This document shows, in pieces, positions 1 through 8,297 of a stretch of 62,654 bases of DNA; position 1 is the first letter of the stretch, and every line of letters begins with the position of its first letter. Source of the stretch: Clostridia bacterium (GTDB taxonomy: Bacteria; Bacillota; DSM-521; Neomoorellales; SLTJ01); the NCBI GenBank assembly GCA_024653205.1, contig JANLFO010000013.1, positions 1-62,654 of the forward strand. The letters run 5' to 3'. The position numbers were made by a program, and so were the translations under genes. The notes under the pieces are model-generated. The model was given only the letters and a program-made list of their open reading frames with translations, was not told the origin of the DNA and made no database searches.

Positions 1-2
1 TC

Positions 3-50
3 TATGAGCGCGGGAGTTTGGAGGAGTTGAAAGCTAAATCATTGAGATAG
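3..50 (+). CDS. C-terminal end of an unidentified upstream gene (partial)
   Basis: An open frame runs in from the left edge and ends at TAG 48-50, encoding YERGSLEELKAKSLR. Its stop overlaps the AGGAGG ribosome site of the next gene, which is how genes of one operon are usually packed. Given the neighbour it may be the tail of a betaine/choline ABC transporter permease or ATPase, but fifteen residues cannot identify it. Confidence 0.4.
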   Translation, partial: YERGSLEELKAKSLR

Positions 51-62
51 GAGGTATTGGCA

Positions 63-1028
63 TTGATTAAAGCTCGAGGGGGAAAACTCCCGGCATTGTT
101 CCTAGGGCTATTTCTTCTGGTGGGTGCCGTCTCCGGATGCGGCGGCCAACCAGAGCAAGGTCCGGGGACTGTTACCAAATGGACCTTTGCCACCGATCAC
201 GAATTCTCCGTACGGCCCGACGGGCTACCCAAATTGCAGGAGGTCTACGGGTTTGAGTTTGACGAGGTCAAGACCATGGATTTGGGAGTCACCTACGGCG
301 CCCTAAAGGACGGCCAAGTAGCCGCAGCCATGGGTTTTGCCACCGATGGTCGGATTGCAGCTTTTAACCTGGTTAACCTGGAAGACGATAAAAAGTTCTT
401 CCCGGTATACAACCCGGCGCCGGTAGTACGCAAGGAAGTTATAGACCGCTACCCTGAATTAGAAGTGGTCTTAGGAAGGATTAGCTCCTTATTGGATACG
501 GAAACCATGATCAACCTTAACGCTCAGGTGGATGTGGAGCAAAAGAACCCGAAGGAAGTCGCCCGGCAATGGTTGCTAGAAAAAGGGCTTGTAAAGGAAC
601 AGGCGCCCGCACCTACTAAAGGAAAGATCGTGGTGGGCTCCAAGGAGTTTACGGAGCAGCTGATATTGGGAGCTATGACCCTCCAGGCCCTCGCCGATGC
701 CGGATTTGAAGCCGTCGACAAGACCGGTTTGGCCGGAACAGAGGTAGCCCGCAAGGCGCTGGTGAACGGTGAGATTGATTTGTACTGGGAATACACCGGC
801 ACTGCCTGGCTGGTACATCTGGGACACGAAGAGCCTCTTACCGATGCAGAGCAGTGCTTTGCCAAGGTGAAGGAAGAAGATCTGGCCAAACACAACTTGG
901 TGTGGTTGGATTATGCTCCGTTTGACAACACTTACACCATTATGATGCGCAAGTCTGATGCCGAGGCTTTAGGTATCAGAACTATAAGCGACCTGGCACG
1001 AGTTATCAACGAGCAACGGAACAGGTGA
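63..1028 (+). CDS. Glycine betaine/choline-type ABC transporter substrate-binding lipoprotein with permuted lobes
   Basis: The product is an extracytoplasmic solute-binding protein of the OpuAC/OpuBC/OsmX family. TTG at 63 is preferred over TTG at 57 because AGGAGG (49-54) is then 8 bases away. A lipoprotein signal peptide ends in VSGCGG. The mature part is in unexpected order. First comes what is normally the second half of the domain (FATDHEFSVRPDGLPKL, then LNAQVDVEQKNPKEVARQWL, usually the C-terminus). After a short linker (APAPTKGK) comes the normal first half (IVVGSKEFTEQLILG ... DLYWEYTGTAW ... ISDLARVINEQ), and the protein stops at the hinge. The total, about 321 residues, is close to one domain. 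It is either a circularly permuted functional protein or the product of deletions in a tandem two-domain ancestor. Family assignment is firm; ligand is inferred. Confidence 0.85.
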   Translation: MIKARGGKLPALFLGLFLLVGAVSGCGGQPEQGPGTVTKWTFATDHEFSVRPDGLPKLQEVYGFEFDEVKTMDLGVTYGALKDGQVAAAMGFATDGRIAAFNLVNLEDDKKFFPVYNPAPVVRKEVIDRYPELEVVLGRISSLLDTETMINLNAQVDVEQKNPKEVARQWLLEKGLVKEQAPAPTKGKIVVGSKEFTEQLILGAMTLQALADAGFEAVDKTGLAGTEVARKALVNGEIDLYWEYTGTAWLVHLGHEEPLTDAEQCFAKVKEEDLAKHNLVWLDYAPFDNTYTIMMRKSDAEALGIRTISDLARVINEQRNR

Positions 1029-1113
1029 GTGCCTCCATAACCCAGATTAATTACCTATAGCGGAAAGGATAACTGCCCTCTTAGGCCAATATCCTGGAAA
1101 GGAGATGCCTTCA

Positions 1114-2574
1114 TTGGGTGGAGTGATAGCGATACATGGCGAGCACAAATCCACCGAGCCCGAAGAGATGTTGGCCCTTATAAAGCACCGGGGGCCCGCA
1201 GGACAAGGGTTTTGTAACTTCCAATCCCCGGAGGGTGCGGTGGGTTATGTGGCGGCGAATGCTTATGAAGAGGTCTTTTGCGCCGAAGAGGGCGCCGTCA
1301 TTGCCCTGGATGGGCTGGTATACAACCACGGACAGGACGCGACTCCCTCGAACCGGCGGCTGGGCCCGCCTGAACTCTTATCCCTTTACCGCGCGGCCGG
1401 CCAGCAGTTTCTCCCTATCCTGGAGGGGATGTTTGGCCTATGCCTGGTTTCGGCCGAGGGAGAGTTTTTGGTGGCGCGGGATCGCTACGGGTTAAAGCCC
1501 CTCTATTGGGGTCGCCGGGGCCGCACCCTATATTTCGCTTCCGAAATGAAAGCCCTAGTAAACAGGTGTGAAGGCATAGAACCCTTTCCGCCCGGGCACT
1601 ACTTTCATTCCTCGGAGGGGCTAGTGTGCTACAGAGAGAAAGAACAAGAAGAGAAAGCAATAACGCCAACTTCTTTAAATGAGGCGTGCCTCCGCCTGCG
1701 GACTATTTTACAAAAGTCGGTAGCCAAATGTCTACCCGCCAGGGGGAAGGTTGGTATCCTTTTGAGTGGGGGCCTGGACAGCAGTATTGTGGCCGCCATG
1801 GCCTGCAGTTTAGGTGCGGAAGTCAAGAGTTTTGCCGTGGGTCACGAAAGAAGCCTGGACTTGATATATGCCAGAAAGGTGGCCCAAAGCCTCGGATTGG
1901 AGCATCACGAATACATTTATAGACCCGAGGAACTAAAAGACATTCTGCCCACAGTGATTTATCACTTGGAATCCTTTGACTGGTCTCTGGTTCCGAGTGC
2001 GGTGGCCAATTATCTTGCGGCCCGTTCAGTGCGGGAACACGGACTGGACTATGTACTTATGGGTGAGGGCGGTGACGAGCTTTTCGGAGGTTATCACTAT
2101 TTGAAAACCAAATCTCCTCAGGATCAAATCAATGAGATGGAGAAGTTGCTCAAGACCGGACATAGTATGGGTTTTCAGCGGGTGGACCGCATGACTTCCG
2201 CCCACGGCCTGATATGCAATCTGCCTTTCATGGACTACGAACTGATCCGCCTGGCCGTCTCCCTCCCGGTAGAATGGAAGATTAGCCCGGAAGGGACGGA
2301 AAAGTGGATTCTACGGGAGGCCTTCAGGGCTGATTTGCCGGAGGAGATCATTAACCGGCGCAAAGATGAATTTAGCCAGGGATCGGGAATGGCAGAAGTG
2401 ATGGCGCAAATGATTGCCAGCGAAATTACGGACGAGGCATTCACCCGGGAGCGTCAGGTTACCCCTGAAGTTACCTTGTACTCCAAAGAAGAACTTTATT
2501 ACTACCGCATCTTCCGGCAGTTTTATCCTCAACCCGAGCTGGTTCGAATAATAGGCCGTTGGACCCCTTGGTAA
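1114..2574 (+). CDS. Asparagine synthetase-like amidotransferase lacking the catalytic cysteine
   Basis: The protein resembles AsnB: an N-terminal class II glutaminase-like domain (about residues 1-170; motifs RHRGP-like KHRGP and RDRYGLKPLYWG) followed by an ATP-pyrophosphatase domain with the PP-loop SGGLDSSIVAAM near residue 220 and GEGGDELFGGYHY. The best start is TTG 1114, 9 bases after AAAGGAG; the ATG at 1105 touches that ribosome site. The N-terminus then reads MGGVIAI where active enzymes read MCGIAGI, so the glutaminase nucleophile Cys is absent. The adenylating half looks intact. It may use free ammonia or another amine, or act as a beta-lactam-synthetase-like ligase. About 85 bases separate it from the binding protein, suggesting co-transcription. 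The substrate is unknown. Confidence 0.85.
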   Translation: MGGVIAIHGEHKSTEPEEMLALIKHRGPAGQGFCNFQSPEGAVGYVAANAYEEVFCAEEGAVIALDGLVYNHGQDATPSNRRLGPPELLSLYRAAGQQFLPILEGMFGLCLVSAEGEFLVARDRYGLKPLYWGRRGRTLYFASEMKALVNRCEGIEPFPPGHYFHSSEGLVCYREKEQEEKAITPTSLNEACLRLRTILQKSVAKCLPARGKVGILLSGGLDSSIVAAMACSLGAEVKSFAVGHERSLDLIYARKVAQSLGLEHHEYIYRPEELKDILPTVIYHLESFDWSLVPSAVANYLAARSVREHGLDYVLMGEGGDELFGGYHYLKTKSPQDQINEMEKLLKTGHSMGFQRVDRMTSAHGLICNLPFMDYELIRLAVSLPVEWKISPEGTEKWILREAFRADLPEEIINRRKDEFSQGSGMAEVMAQMIASEITDEAFTRERQVTPEVTLYSKEELYYYRIFRQFYPQPELVRIIGRWTPW

Positions 2575-2835
2575 GGCGCTCCGGTGTTCTCGCCAAACGG
2601 GCGTTGTGGACGCTTTGAGAAACTACTACCCGGTAGTAGGAGAAAACCGGCAGCGTGTCGAAGGCTGGTAGCCGTTACGGGTCTTATCCAGTTAGGGGAA
2701 CCTTAGCCTAGGCGCTACCCGGCGAAAACCGCTGCGCCTGCGCCAGTGCCCTGTCCGAGGCCCGGCCGGTATAAGTGAAGTACAGTGAGTAACTATTATT
2801 GTATTATTGTAGAAAGAAAGGAGCTCCGTGTTAAC
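2575..2835. other. Non-coding leader with a 17-base palindrome
   Basis: This 261-base gap before the adenosylhomocysteinase gene has no convincing gene. It contains a near-perfect palindrome at 2623-2639 (CTACTACC, one base, GGTAGTAG), a plausible operator or small hairpin. The ribosome site AAAGGAG for the next gene lies at 2817-2823. I looked for SAH, SAM and cobalamin riboswitch cores and could not identify one. Confidence 0.4.
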
Positions 2836-4083
2836 ATGACCAATGAAGAACTGATCCTCACGGGCGAGCGCCGCATCCGCTGGGCGGAGCGCCATATGCC
2901 GGTCCTGGCTTCCATTGCCCGCCGCTGGGAGGAGGAAAAACCTCTAACCGGCCTGCGCATCGGTGCCTGCCTCCACGTCACCACCGAGACGGCCAACCTG
3001 GTCCGGGTGCTGAAAACCGGCGGGGCGGAAGTGGCCTTGTGCGCCTCCAACCCCCTGAGCACTCAGGACGATGTGGCCGCCGCCCTTAACCAAAGGTACG
3101 GCATACCTACCTTCGCCGTCCGGGGAGAAGATGACGAAACCTACTACCGGCACATCCACCAGGTACTGGACACCAAACCCCACATAACCATGGACGACGG
3201 CGCGGACCTGATCAGCACCCTGCACCGCCAACGGCAGGAACTCCTGGAGGGAGTAATGGCCGGCACGGAGGAAACCACCACCGGGGTGATCCGCCTCCGG
3301 GCCATGGCCGAGGCCGGGGTGTTGCGCTATCCGGTAATCGCCGTCAACGACGCCCTCACCAAACACATGTTTGACAACCGCTACGGCACCGGGCAGTCGG
3401 CGGTGGACGGTATAATCCGGGCTACGAACTATCTTCTGGCCGGCAGCACCTTCGTAGTCGTGGGCTACGGCTGGTGTGGCCGGGGGGTGGCGGCGCGTGC
3501 CCAGGGGCTGGGCGCCAAGGTTATCGTGGTGGAGGTCGACCCGCTGCACGCCCTGGAAGCGGCCATGGACGGTTACCCGGTTACGGACATGCAGGAAGCG
3601 GCCCGTCTGGGCGACATCTTCTGCACGGTTACGGGCAACAGGCACGTAATAGACGAGGAACATCTCCGGCTCATGAAGGACGGGGCCATTCTGGCCAACG
3701 CCGGGCACTTTGACGTGGAAATAAATCTTGAGGCGCTGCGCTCCCTGGCCGCTTCCCGGGAGCGGGTAAGGGAAAACGTGGAGGAATTCCGCCTGGCCGA
3801 CGGCCGCCGGCTCTACCTTTTGGCGGGGGGCCGGCTGGTAAACCTGGCGGCGGCCGAAGGGCATCCGGCCCAGGTCATGGATATGAGCTTTGCCAATCAG
3901 GCCCTGGCCGTGGGATGGCTTTACAAAGGCGGGGCCAAGGAATTGCAGAGGCAGGTCTACCGGGTGCCGGAGGAGATAGACCGGCAGGTGGCGGCGCTAA
4001 AGCTGGCCAGTATGGGCATTAAGCTGGAAAAGTTAACGTCCGCCCAGGAGGAATACCTCCGCTCCTGGCAGGCAGGAACGTAA
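2836..4083 (+). CDS. ahcY: S-adenosylhomocysteinase
   Basis: The enzyme hydrolyses S-adenosylhomocysteine to homocysteine and adenosine using tightly bound NAD. ATG 2836 follows AAAGGAG by 12 bases and gives 415 residues, the length of the shorter bacterial/archaeal form. Visible motifs are the substrate-domain run [12 protein letters not shown]-like [28 protein letters not shown], the Rossmann NAD loop [10 protein letters not shown] and the tail region [16 protein letters not shown] terminator follows it, so it appears separate from the mttB-like operon but adjacent to it. It would remove the product inhibitor made by SAM methyltransferases such as the one at 7035. The call is secure; the functional link is inference. 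Confidence 0.95.
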   Translation: MTNEELILTGERRIRWAERHMPVLASIARRWEEEKPLTGLRIGACLHVTTETANLVRVLKTGGAEVALCASNPLSTQDDVAAALNQRYGIPTFAVRGEDDETYYRHIHQVLDTKPHITMDDGADLISTLHRQRQELLEGVMAGTEETTTGVIRLRAMAEAGVLRYPVIAVNDALTKHMFDNRYGTGQSAVDGIIRATNYLLAGSTFVVVGYGWCGRGVAARAQGLGAKVIVVEVDPLHALEAAMDGYPVTDMQEAARLGDIFCTVTGNRHVIDEEHLRLMKDGAILANAGHFDVEINLEALRSLAASRERVRENVEEFRLADGRRLYLLAGGRLVNLAAAEGHPAQVMDMSFANQALAVGWLYKGGAKELQRQVYRVPEEIDRQVAALKLASMGIKLEKLTSAQEEYLRSWQAGT

Positions 4084-4107
4084 ACAGCGACCTGCTTCCT
4101 GCAACCG

Positions 4108-4147
4108 ACGCTGCCCGGAGGCCAGCTTTCCTGCCGGCAGCGTTTCT
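4108..4147 (+). terminator. Rho-independent terminator after ahcY
   Basis: ACGCTGCC (4108-4115) pairs perfectly with GGCAGCGT (4136-4143) and is followed by TTCTT. It lies 25 bases after the ahcY stop codon. Confidence 0.7.
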
Positions 4148-4216
4148 TGCATCTCGTCCGGTTAGGTGCTGGCGGCTCACTACCCACTACGCCTCTACAC
4201 CGTCTACCAATCCCCT

Positions 4217-4249
4217 AGAGCAAATGCCTTTTTCAGGGTGGATTGCTCT
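4217..4249 (+). promoter_or_regulatory. Inverted repeat, possible operator
   Basis: AGAGCAA (4217-4223) and TTGCTCT (4243-4249) form an inverted repeat with a 19-base centre. Its right arm touches the -35 box of the promoter at 4249-4277. The position fits a regulator-binding site controlling the mttB-like operon; no regulator gene is seen in the window. Confidence 0.4.
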
Positions 4250-4277
4250 TTACAACCAACAACTTATCTGCTAATAT
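4249..4277 (+). promoter_or_regulatory. Sigma-A-type promoter of the mttB-like operon
   Basis: TTTACA (4249-4254), exactly 17 bases, then TAATAT (4272-4277). The predicted start of transcription near 4284 leaves a leader of about 30 bases before TTG 4315. Confidence 0.6.
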
Positions 4278-4314
4278 TGAGTTGTAAGTTGCCTGGTAGG
4301 AGGTGGGGTGCTTC

Positions 4315-5907
4315 TTGCCGCAACCGAGGGGAATTCTGGTGGATCCGGTTCTTAGGCGGCTGAACCAGCAGCAGGTGGAACTTATTCACCGTCTTTCCCT
4401 GGAGATGCTGGAAGAGCCAGGCTTGTTGGTTTTCAACCGGGAAGCCGCAGAGCTGCTGGGTGCTGCCGGAGCGAGGGTGAAGCCCACGGAGGGTTTTGCC
4501 TTTCCGGCCTGGTGGGTCCATATCTCGGAGAAGCTGGTGAACCGGGCCCTGGAATCGGCTCCCCGCCGCGTACGCCTCGGGGCCAGGGAGGAGAGCAATA
4601 TCCTAGAGCTGGATGCCGACCAGCCCAGAGTTTACTTTGGCAGCGGTTCGGAAACTAATCTTTGGCTGGAGATCCAGCCGGAGGTATTTGTAGCTAAAGA
4701 CGACCCCGCACGGGAGATAATCTATCCGACGGTCAGGCGCCGGCGGGGAACGGTGGCTGACCTGGCCCGCGCGGCCCACCTGGCCGAGCAATTGGATAAC
4801 CTGGACTTTTTCCTGCGGCCGGTCAACATTCAGGACGAGGATATCGACGAGGATAACAAAGACGTAAACAAGTTCTTTGCCTGCCTTAACTACACCACCA
4901 AGCACGTCATGGCCGGCCTAACCTCTCTGGGACAACTTGACCCTGTAATCAAAATGGCGGAGATCATTGCCGGCGGGCCGAGGGAACTGCGGAAAAACCC
5001 GCTCATTTCCTTTGTTACCTGTGTAGTAAAAAGCCCGCTGCAGTTGGTGGACGACAGTACCCAGAAAATGCTGGAGATGGTACGTCGCGACATTCCCGTG
5101 GTCATCTCCAGTTCCCCTCAAGGGGGTTCCACCGCGCCCATAGAGGAAGTGGGGATGGTGGCCCAGATCAATGCCGAGATCTTGGCCGGGATTGTCCTGA
5201 GCCAGTTGGCCCGACCGGGGGCCCCGGTGCTTTACGGCAGCGTGCCGGTGCGGGCGCGCATGGATACCCTACACGACATGTACGGGGTGCCGGAGTTCGG
5301 TCACTACAATGTAGACTGCGTGCAGATGGCCCGATTCTACGGGCTGCCTTGTTATTCAACCGCCGGGGTGGCGGATGCCAGGATCCCCGGTATTCAAGCC
5401 ACGGCAGAGAAAATGCTCAGTTATGGTTACATTACCCCCAGCGGTCCGGCCCTTATCCATTATGCCTTCGGCCTCCTGGAAGAAACACAGGCTTTCTGCC
5501 CCGAACAGGCTATTTTGGATAACTGGCATATAGGCATGATCAAAGAGTTGTGGCGACAGCCGGAGGTGACGGAGGAAACCGGGGCGCAGGTACTGGATAC
5601 CGTGCGCCGGGTCATGGCCAGTTCCCACCGCCTTTACGCGCGTTACACCCGCCGACTCGTACACCAGGGGAAGGTTTTCCCTACCTACCCCTTCTCCAGC
5701 CAGGGGCTGACGGACGAGGCCCTCTTACGGGCGCACCAACAACTGCACACCTATCTGGCGCGGCCGCCTCGCTGCCTCCCGCGGGAAATATGTCGGGAGA
5801 TTTTTGCCCGCGTACCGGGCATTTTACCCCGGCTCAATCCCTACACCAAAGAGGCCGTTTTGCCGGCCCCAGAGCCGGAGGTATTAAGGGAGGCTGACCG
5901 GCAGTGA
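4315..5907 (+). CDS. MttB-family (COG5598) trimethylamine/betaine-type corrinoid methyltransferase, copy 1
   Basis: The protein belongs to the MttB superfamily, whose members move a methyl group from a methylated (often quaternary) amine to a corrinoid protein. TTG 4315 lies 9 bases after AGGAGGTG, giving 530 residues. Family runs include the N-terminal helix around QVELIHRLSLEMLEEPGL, STAPIEEVGMVAQINAEIL and YGSVPVRARMDTLHDMYGVPE. There is no in-frame amber codon, so it is one of the non-pyrrolysine members such as the glycine betaine methyltransferase MtgB. Its substrate cannot be read from sequence. The next gene encodes its probable corrinoid partner. A second paralogue lies at 8298. Confidence 0.9.
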   Translation: MPQPRGILVDPVLRRLNQQQVELIHRLSLEMLEEPGLLVFNREAAELLGAAGARVKPTEGFAFPAWWVHISEKLVNRALESAPRRVRLGAREESNILELDADQPRVYFGSGSETNLWLEIQPEVFVAKDDPAREIIYPTVRRRRGTVADLARAAHLAEQLDNLDFFLRPVNIQDEDIDEDNKDVNKFFACLNYTTKHVMAGLTSLGQLDPVIKMAEIIAGGPRELRKNPLISFVTCVVKSPLQLVDDSTQKMLEMVRRDIPVVISSSPQGGSTAPIEEVGMVAQINAEILAGIVLSQLARPGAPVLYGSVPVRARMDTLHDMYGVPEFGHYNVDCVQMARFYGLPCYSTAGVADARIPGIQATAEKMLSYGYITPSGPALIHYAFGLLEETQAFCPEQAILDNWHIGMIKELWRQPEVTEETGAQVLDTVRRVMASSHRLYARYTRRLVHQGKVFPTYPFSSQGLTDEALLRAHQQLHTYLARPPRCLPREICREIFARVPGILPRLNPYTKEAVLPAPEPEVLREADRQ

Positions 5908-6001
5908 AGTTATGGGGGCTAACCGGCGTCTCGGCGTGGGTGAGGGCAGGTGCAGGTATCGAGTTTGGCGCACTAGGAGCGTGGAAAGGGGATACGGTCA
6001 G

Positions 6002-6694
6002 GTGGATTTGCTGGAACGGATTGCGGCCAATGTGGTGCAGGGCCGCCGTACCGCAGAAGACGAAGGTCTGGACGAGGGCTTGGTGGGCCAGCCGGGTGTC
6101 CGGGAGTTGGTCCAGGAAGCCATTGCCGCCGGCCTACCCCTGGAGAGCATAATCCAGAAGGGTCTCAGCCGCGGCATGCAAATCGTGGGCGAGAAATACC
6201 AGCGAGGCGAGTACTTCATCCCGGATATGCTGTCTGCCGCTGAGAGCGTGGCGGCAGCCATGGAGATCATCGAGCCTCTCCTGGTTGGCCAGGACCGGGG
6301 GAGTAAGAGGGCCCGGGTGGTGCTGGCCACGGTAGAGCAGGACCAGCACGACATTGGGAAAAACCTGGTGGGCATCATGCTTAGGGGCGCCGGGTTCCAG
6401 GTAATCGACCTGGGGGTCGGGGTGCCGGCGGCGCGGATCGCAGAGGCCGTAGCCACGGAAGGGGCGCAGATCGTCGGTCTATCCGCTCTGCTGGACACTA
6501 CCATGCGTTTCATGGCCAGCACCGTTACGGAACTGGAACGCCGGGGCCTGCGTTCCCGGGTCAGGGTCATGATCGGGGGAGCCCCCACTTCTCCCGAATT
6601 TGCCCGCCAGATCGGCGCGGACGCCCATGGCAGCGATGCCTTTGCCGCCGTGGCCCTGGCAGAAAAGTTCGCGGCCGAGCTGGTCGCGGGTTAG
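6002..6694 (+). CDS. Corrinoid (methyl carrier) protein, copy 1
   Basis: This is an MttC/MtgC-type methyl carrier of about 230 residues: an N-terminal four-helix B12-binding-2 domain (residues about 1-90, including GEKYQRGEYFIPDML), then a Rossmann-like B12 domain with the base-off histidine motif DQHDIGKNLVG, SALLDTTM and GGAPTSPEFA. GTG 6002 is chosen because it gives the family length and has GGAAAGGGG about 11 bases upstream; the frame is open further upstream but without better signals. It follows the MttB-like gene by 94 bases and would accept the methyl group that MttB releases. Confidence 0.9.
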   Translation: MDLLERIAANVVQGRRTAEDEGLDEGLVGQPGVRELVQEAIAAGLPLESIIQKGLSRGMQIVGEKYQRGEYFIPDMLSAAESVAAAMEIIEPLLVGQDRGSKRARVVLATVEQDQHDIGKNLVGIMLRGAGFQVIDLGVGVPAARIAEAVATEGAQIVGLSALLDTTMRFMASTVTELERRGLRSRVRVMIGGAPTSPEFARQIGADAHGSDAFAAVALAEKFAAELVAG

Positions 6695-6784
6695 AGCTCT
6701 TACCCGCTTTGCCACGGGGTATTTTCGGGGGAATTTTGAGCCCGTCAAGGCGTAAAGAGGCTGAGTTATCCCCAGTTCGTCCCG

Positions 6785-6994
6785 GGGCAGTGCTGGTTTC
6801 CCCCTCGTACCGGTCGCTTAGCCGACCGAACTAGGGTTCGACCTTCGCGCTTCGGCCGGCTTCCCGCGCAAGAACCCGTCCATGGCGCCGGCGCGGCTCC
6901 GGCCATCCTTGGCCTCCGACCGGCCTCCGCGCTCGCTCTCACCCAGTTCGGTACCCGGCACGCTTCAGGTACTCGGGCAAAACCAGCACTGCCC
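6785..6994. repeat. Dispersed repeat, full-length copy A with terminal inverted repeats
   Basis: A 210-base element is bounded by perfect 15-base inverted ends (GGGCAGTGCTGGTTT at 6785-6799 and its complement at 6980-6994). It is followed by a conserved tail ending GGGGATCCGTCAGG (to about 7018). Its interior (6865-6898) matches copy F at 56046-56079 base for base over 34 bases. No ORF of its own is credible. It fills most of the 340-base gap between the corrinoid gene and the methyltransferase gene. Related copies lie at 28517, 47763, 56020, 59112 and 62526. Confidence 0.8.
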
Positions 6995-7034
6995 TCAAAG
7001 AAGTGGGGATCCGTCAGGTAAAGAGGTGGAAGTT

Positions 7035-8273
7035 GTGGAAGCAGGCGCAGCCTATCAGGAGGCCGTAGCCAGCGGTCGTTACGCCAGGCCTACCGGCCTC
7101 CTGGGAAAATACGACAACGTGCGGCTGTACTGGGAGGACTGGGTCACTGCTTATTTTATCACTCCCTTTCTGGAGGAGCTCGTGGCCGACAGGAAGCGCC
7201 GCGGGAGGGGCCTCAGTATCCTCGACCTGGGTTGCGGTAGCGGGGACGGTTACGAACTGCTCGCCAAACTGCCGGCCAGCCGGGTAGCGTGGGAAGACCA
7301 CTGCCCCTCCCTCCTCGGACCGGAGGCCATCGGTTACTACCTAGGCATTGACCTGAACGAGGAACTCCTGGCGGAAGGCCGAGCCTCATACGGCGTACCC
7401 GGGAAGGTGGAATTTGCTCGAGCCAACTTCTGCGAGGGATTGCCCTCCGGGCCGGGCGGCCGCGGATTTGACCTTTATTTCACCTCCTACGGTACTCTCT
7501 CTCATTGTGATGACGCCGAACTGGAACAATTACTGGTGAACATCGCCGCCCAGGCGCCGCCGGGGGCAATTGTGGTGGGCGACTGGCTCGGCCGCTACTC
7601 CTACGAGTGGCAGAGCCTCTGGACCCACGAGGTGGAACAGGTACCCACCATAAACTACGTCATCTCCTACCTGGCTCCTGATGCCAACCGGGAAAAGCAG
7701 CCGTACACTTCCTTCCCGCTCCGGCTGATGAGCCGGCCGGAGGTAACCCGGGTGGTAGAGCGGGCCGGCAAAAGGGGCCACGCCGGGCTGCGCATACTCA
7801 GCTTCTTTGATCGTTCGGTGTTTGTCGGCCGGCACATGGACACCCGGCAGTACAATGCTTACGCCCTTCCCCTCCGACGGGCGGTAAACTCTCTGCTGGA
7901 ACCGGGGGTGCGGACTGATCTCGCGACCCTGAAGCTGGAATGCCATCCCCGGGAGGGCTTCCCGGATCAGAACCGGGTCCTGGCCGGGATGGCCGATAAC
8001 TGGAACCGCCTGGTGGATTTGGCCGCGGCCCTGTTGGGTGCCCTGGAGGCCGGAGCAGACCCCAAGGGGACGGAGCTGCCGGCAGGGGTTCCGGCCCCCC
8101 TGGCAGAGGGGCTGGTGGCTGCGGCCCGGGCGGCGGAGAGGCTGGCCCCCGATGCCAGGGCCTGGTGTTTTGAGCGCCAACTGGCGCTGGCTTTGCGCGG
8201 TTTGGAGATTGAGGGTCAGGTGGGTGAAGGCCTGGGCCACGGCCTGGTGGCCATCCTGCGGGTAGAAAAGTAG
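7035..8273 (+). CDS. Class I SAM-dependent methyltransferase with an extra C-terminal domain
   Basis: The N-terminal half is a Rossmann methyltransferase: motif I ILDLGCGSGDGYELL near residue 60, an acidic motif II at YYLGIDLNEELL, and FDLYFTSYGTLSHCDD as motif IV. The C-terminal part (about residues 280-412), helical and rich in Ala and Leu, was not recognised. GTG 7035 is favoured because AAAGAGG (7020-7026) lies 8 bases upstream; GTG 7026 is in frame but overlaps that site. The gene lies inside the corrinoid methyltransferase cluster and 25 bases before the second mttB-like gene, so translation of the two is probably linked. It may make the methylated amine that the MttB proteins demethylate. 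That role is inference and the acceptor is unknown. Confidence 0.85.
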   Translation: MEAGAAYQEAVASGRYARPTGLLGKYDNVRLYWEDWVTAYFITPFLEELVADRKRRGRGLSILDLGCGSGDGYELLAKLPASRVAWEDHCPSLLGPEAIGYYLGIDLNEELLAEGRASYGVPGKVEFARANFCEGLPSGPGGRGFDLYFTSYGTLSHCDDAELEQLLVNIAAQAPPGAIVVGDWLGRYSYEWQSLWTHEVEQVPTINYVISYLAPDANREKQPYTSFPLRLMSRPEVTRVVERAGKRGHAGLRILSFFDRSVFVGRHMDTRQYNAYALPLRRAVNSLLEPGVRTDLATLKLECHPREGFPDQNRVLAGMADNWNRLVDLAAALLGALEAGADPKGTELPAGVPAPLAEGLVAAARAAERLAPDARAWCFERQLALALRGLEIEGQVGEGLGHGLVAILRVEK

Positions 8274-8297
8274 GTTGCTGGGGAGGAGAGGTTTCCC

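Noticed and set aside
2640-2785. Possible cobalamin or SAM/SAH riboswitch before ahcY
   Set aside because: GCCAGTG and AGGGGAA-like pieces occur, but the conserved core elements are not in the right order or spacing.
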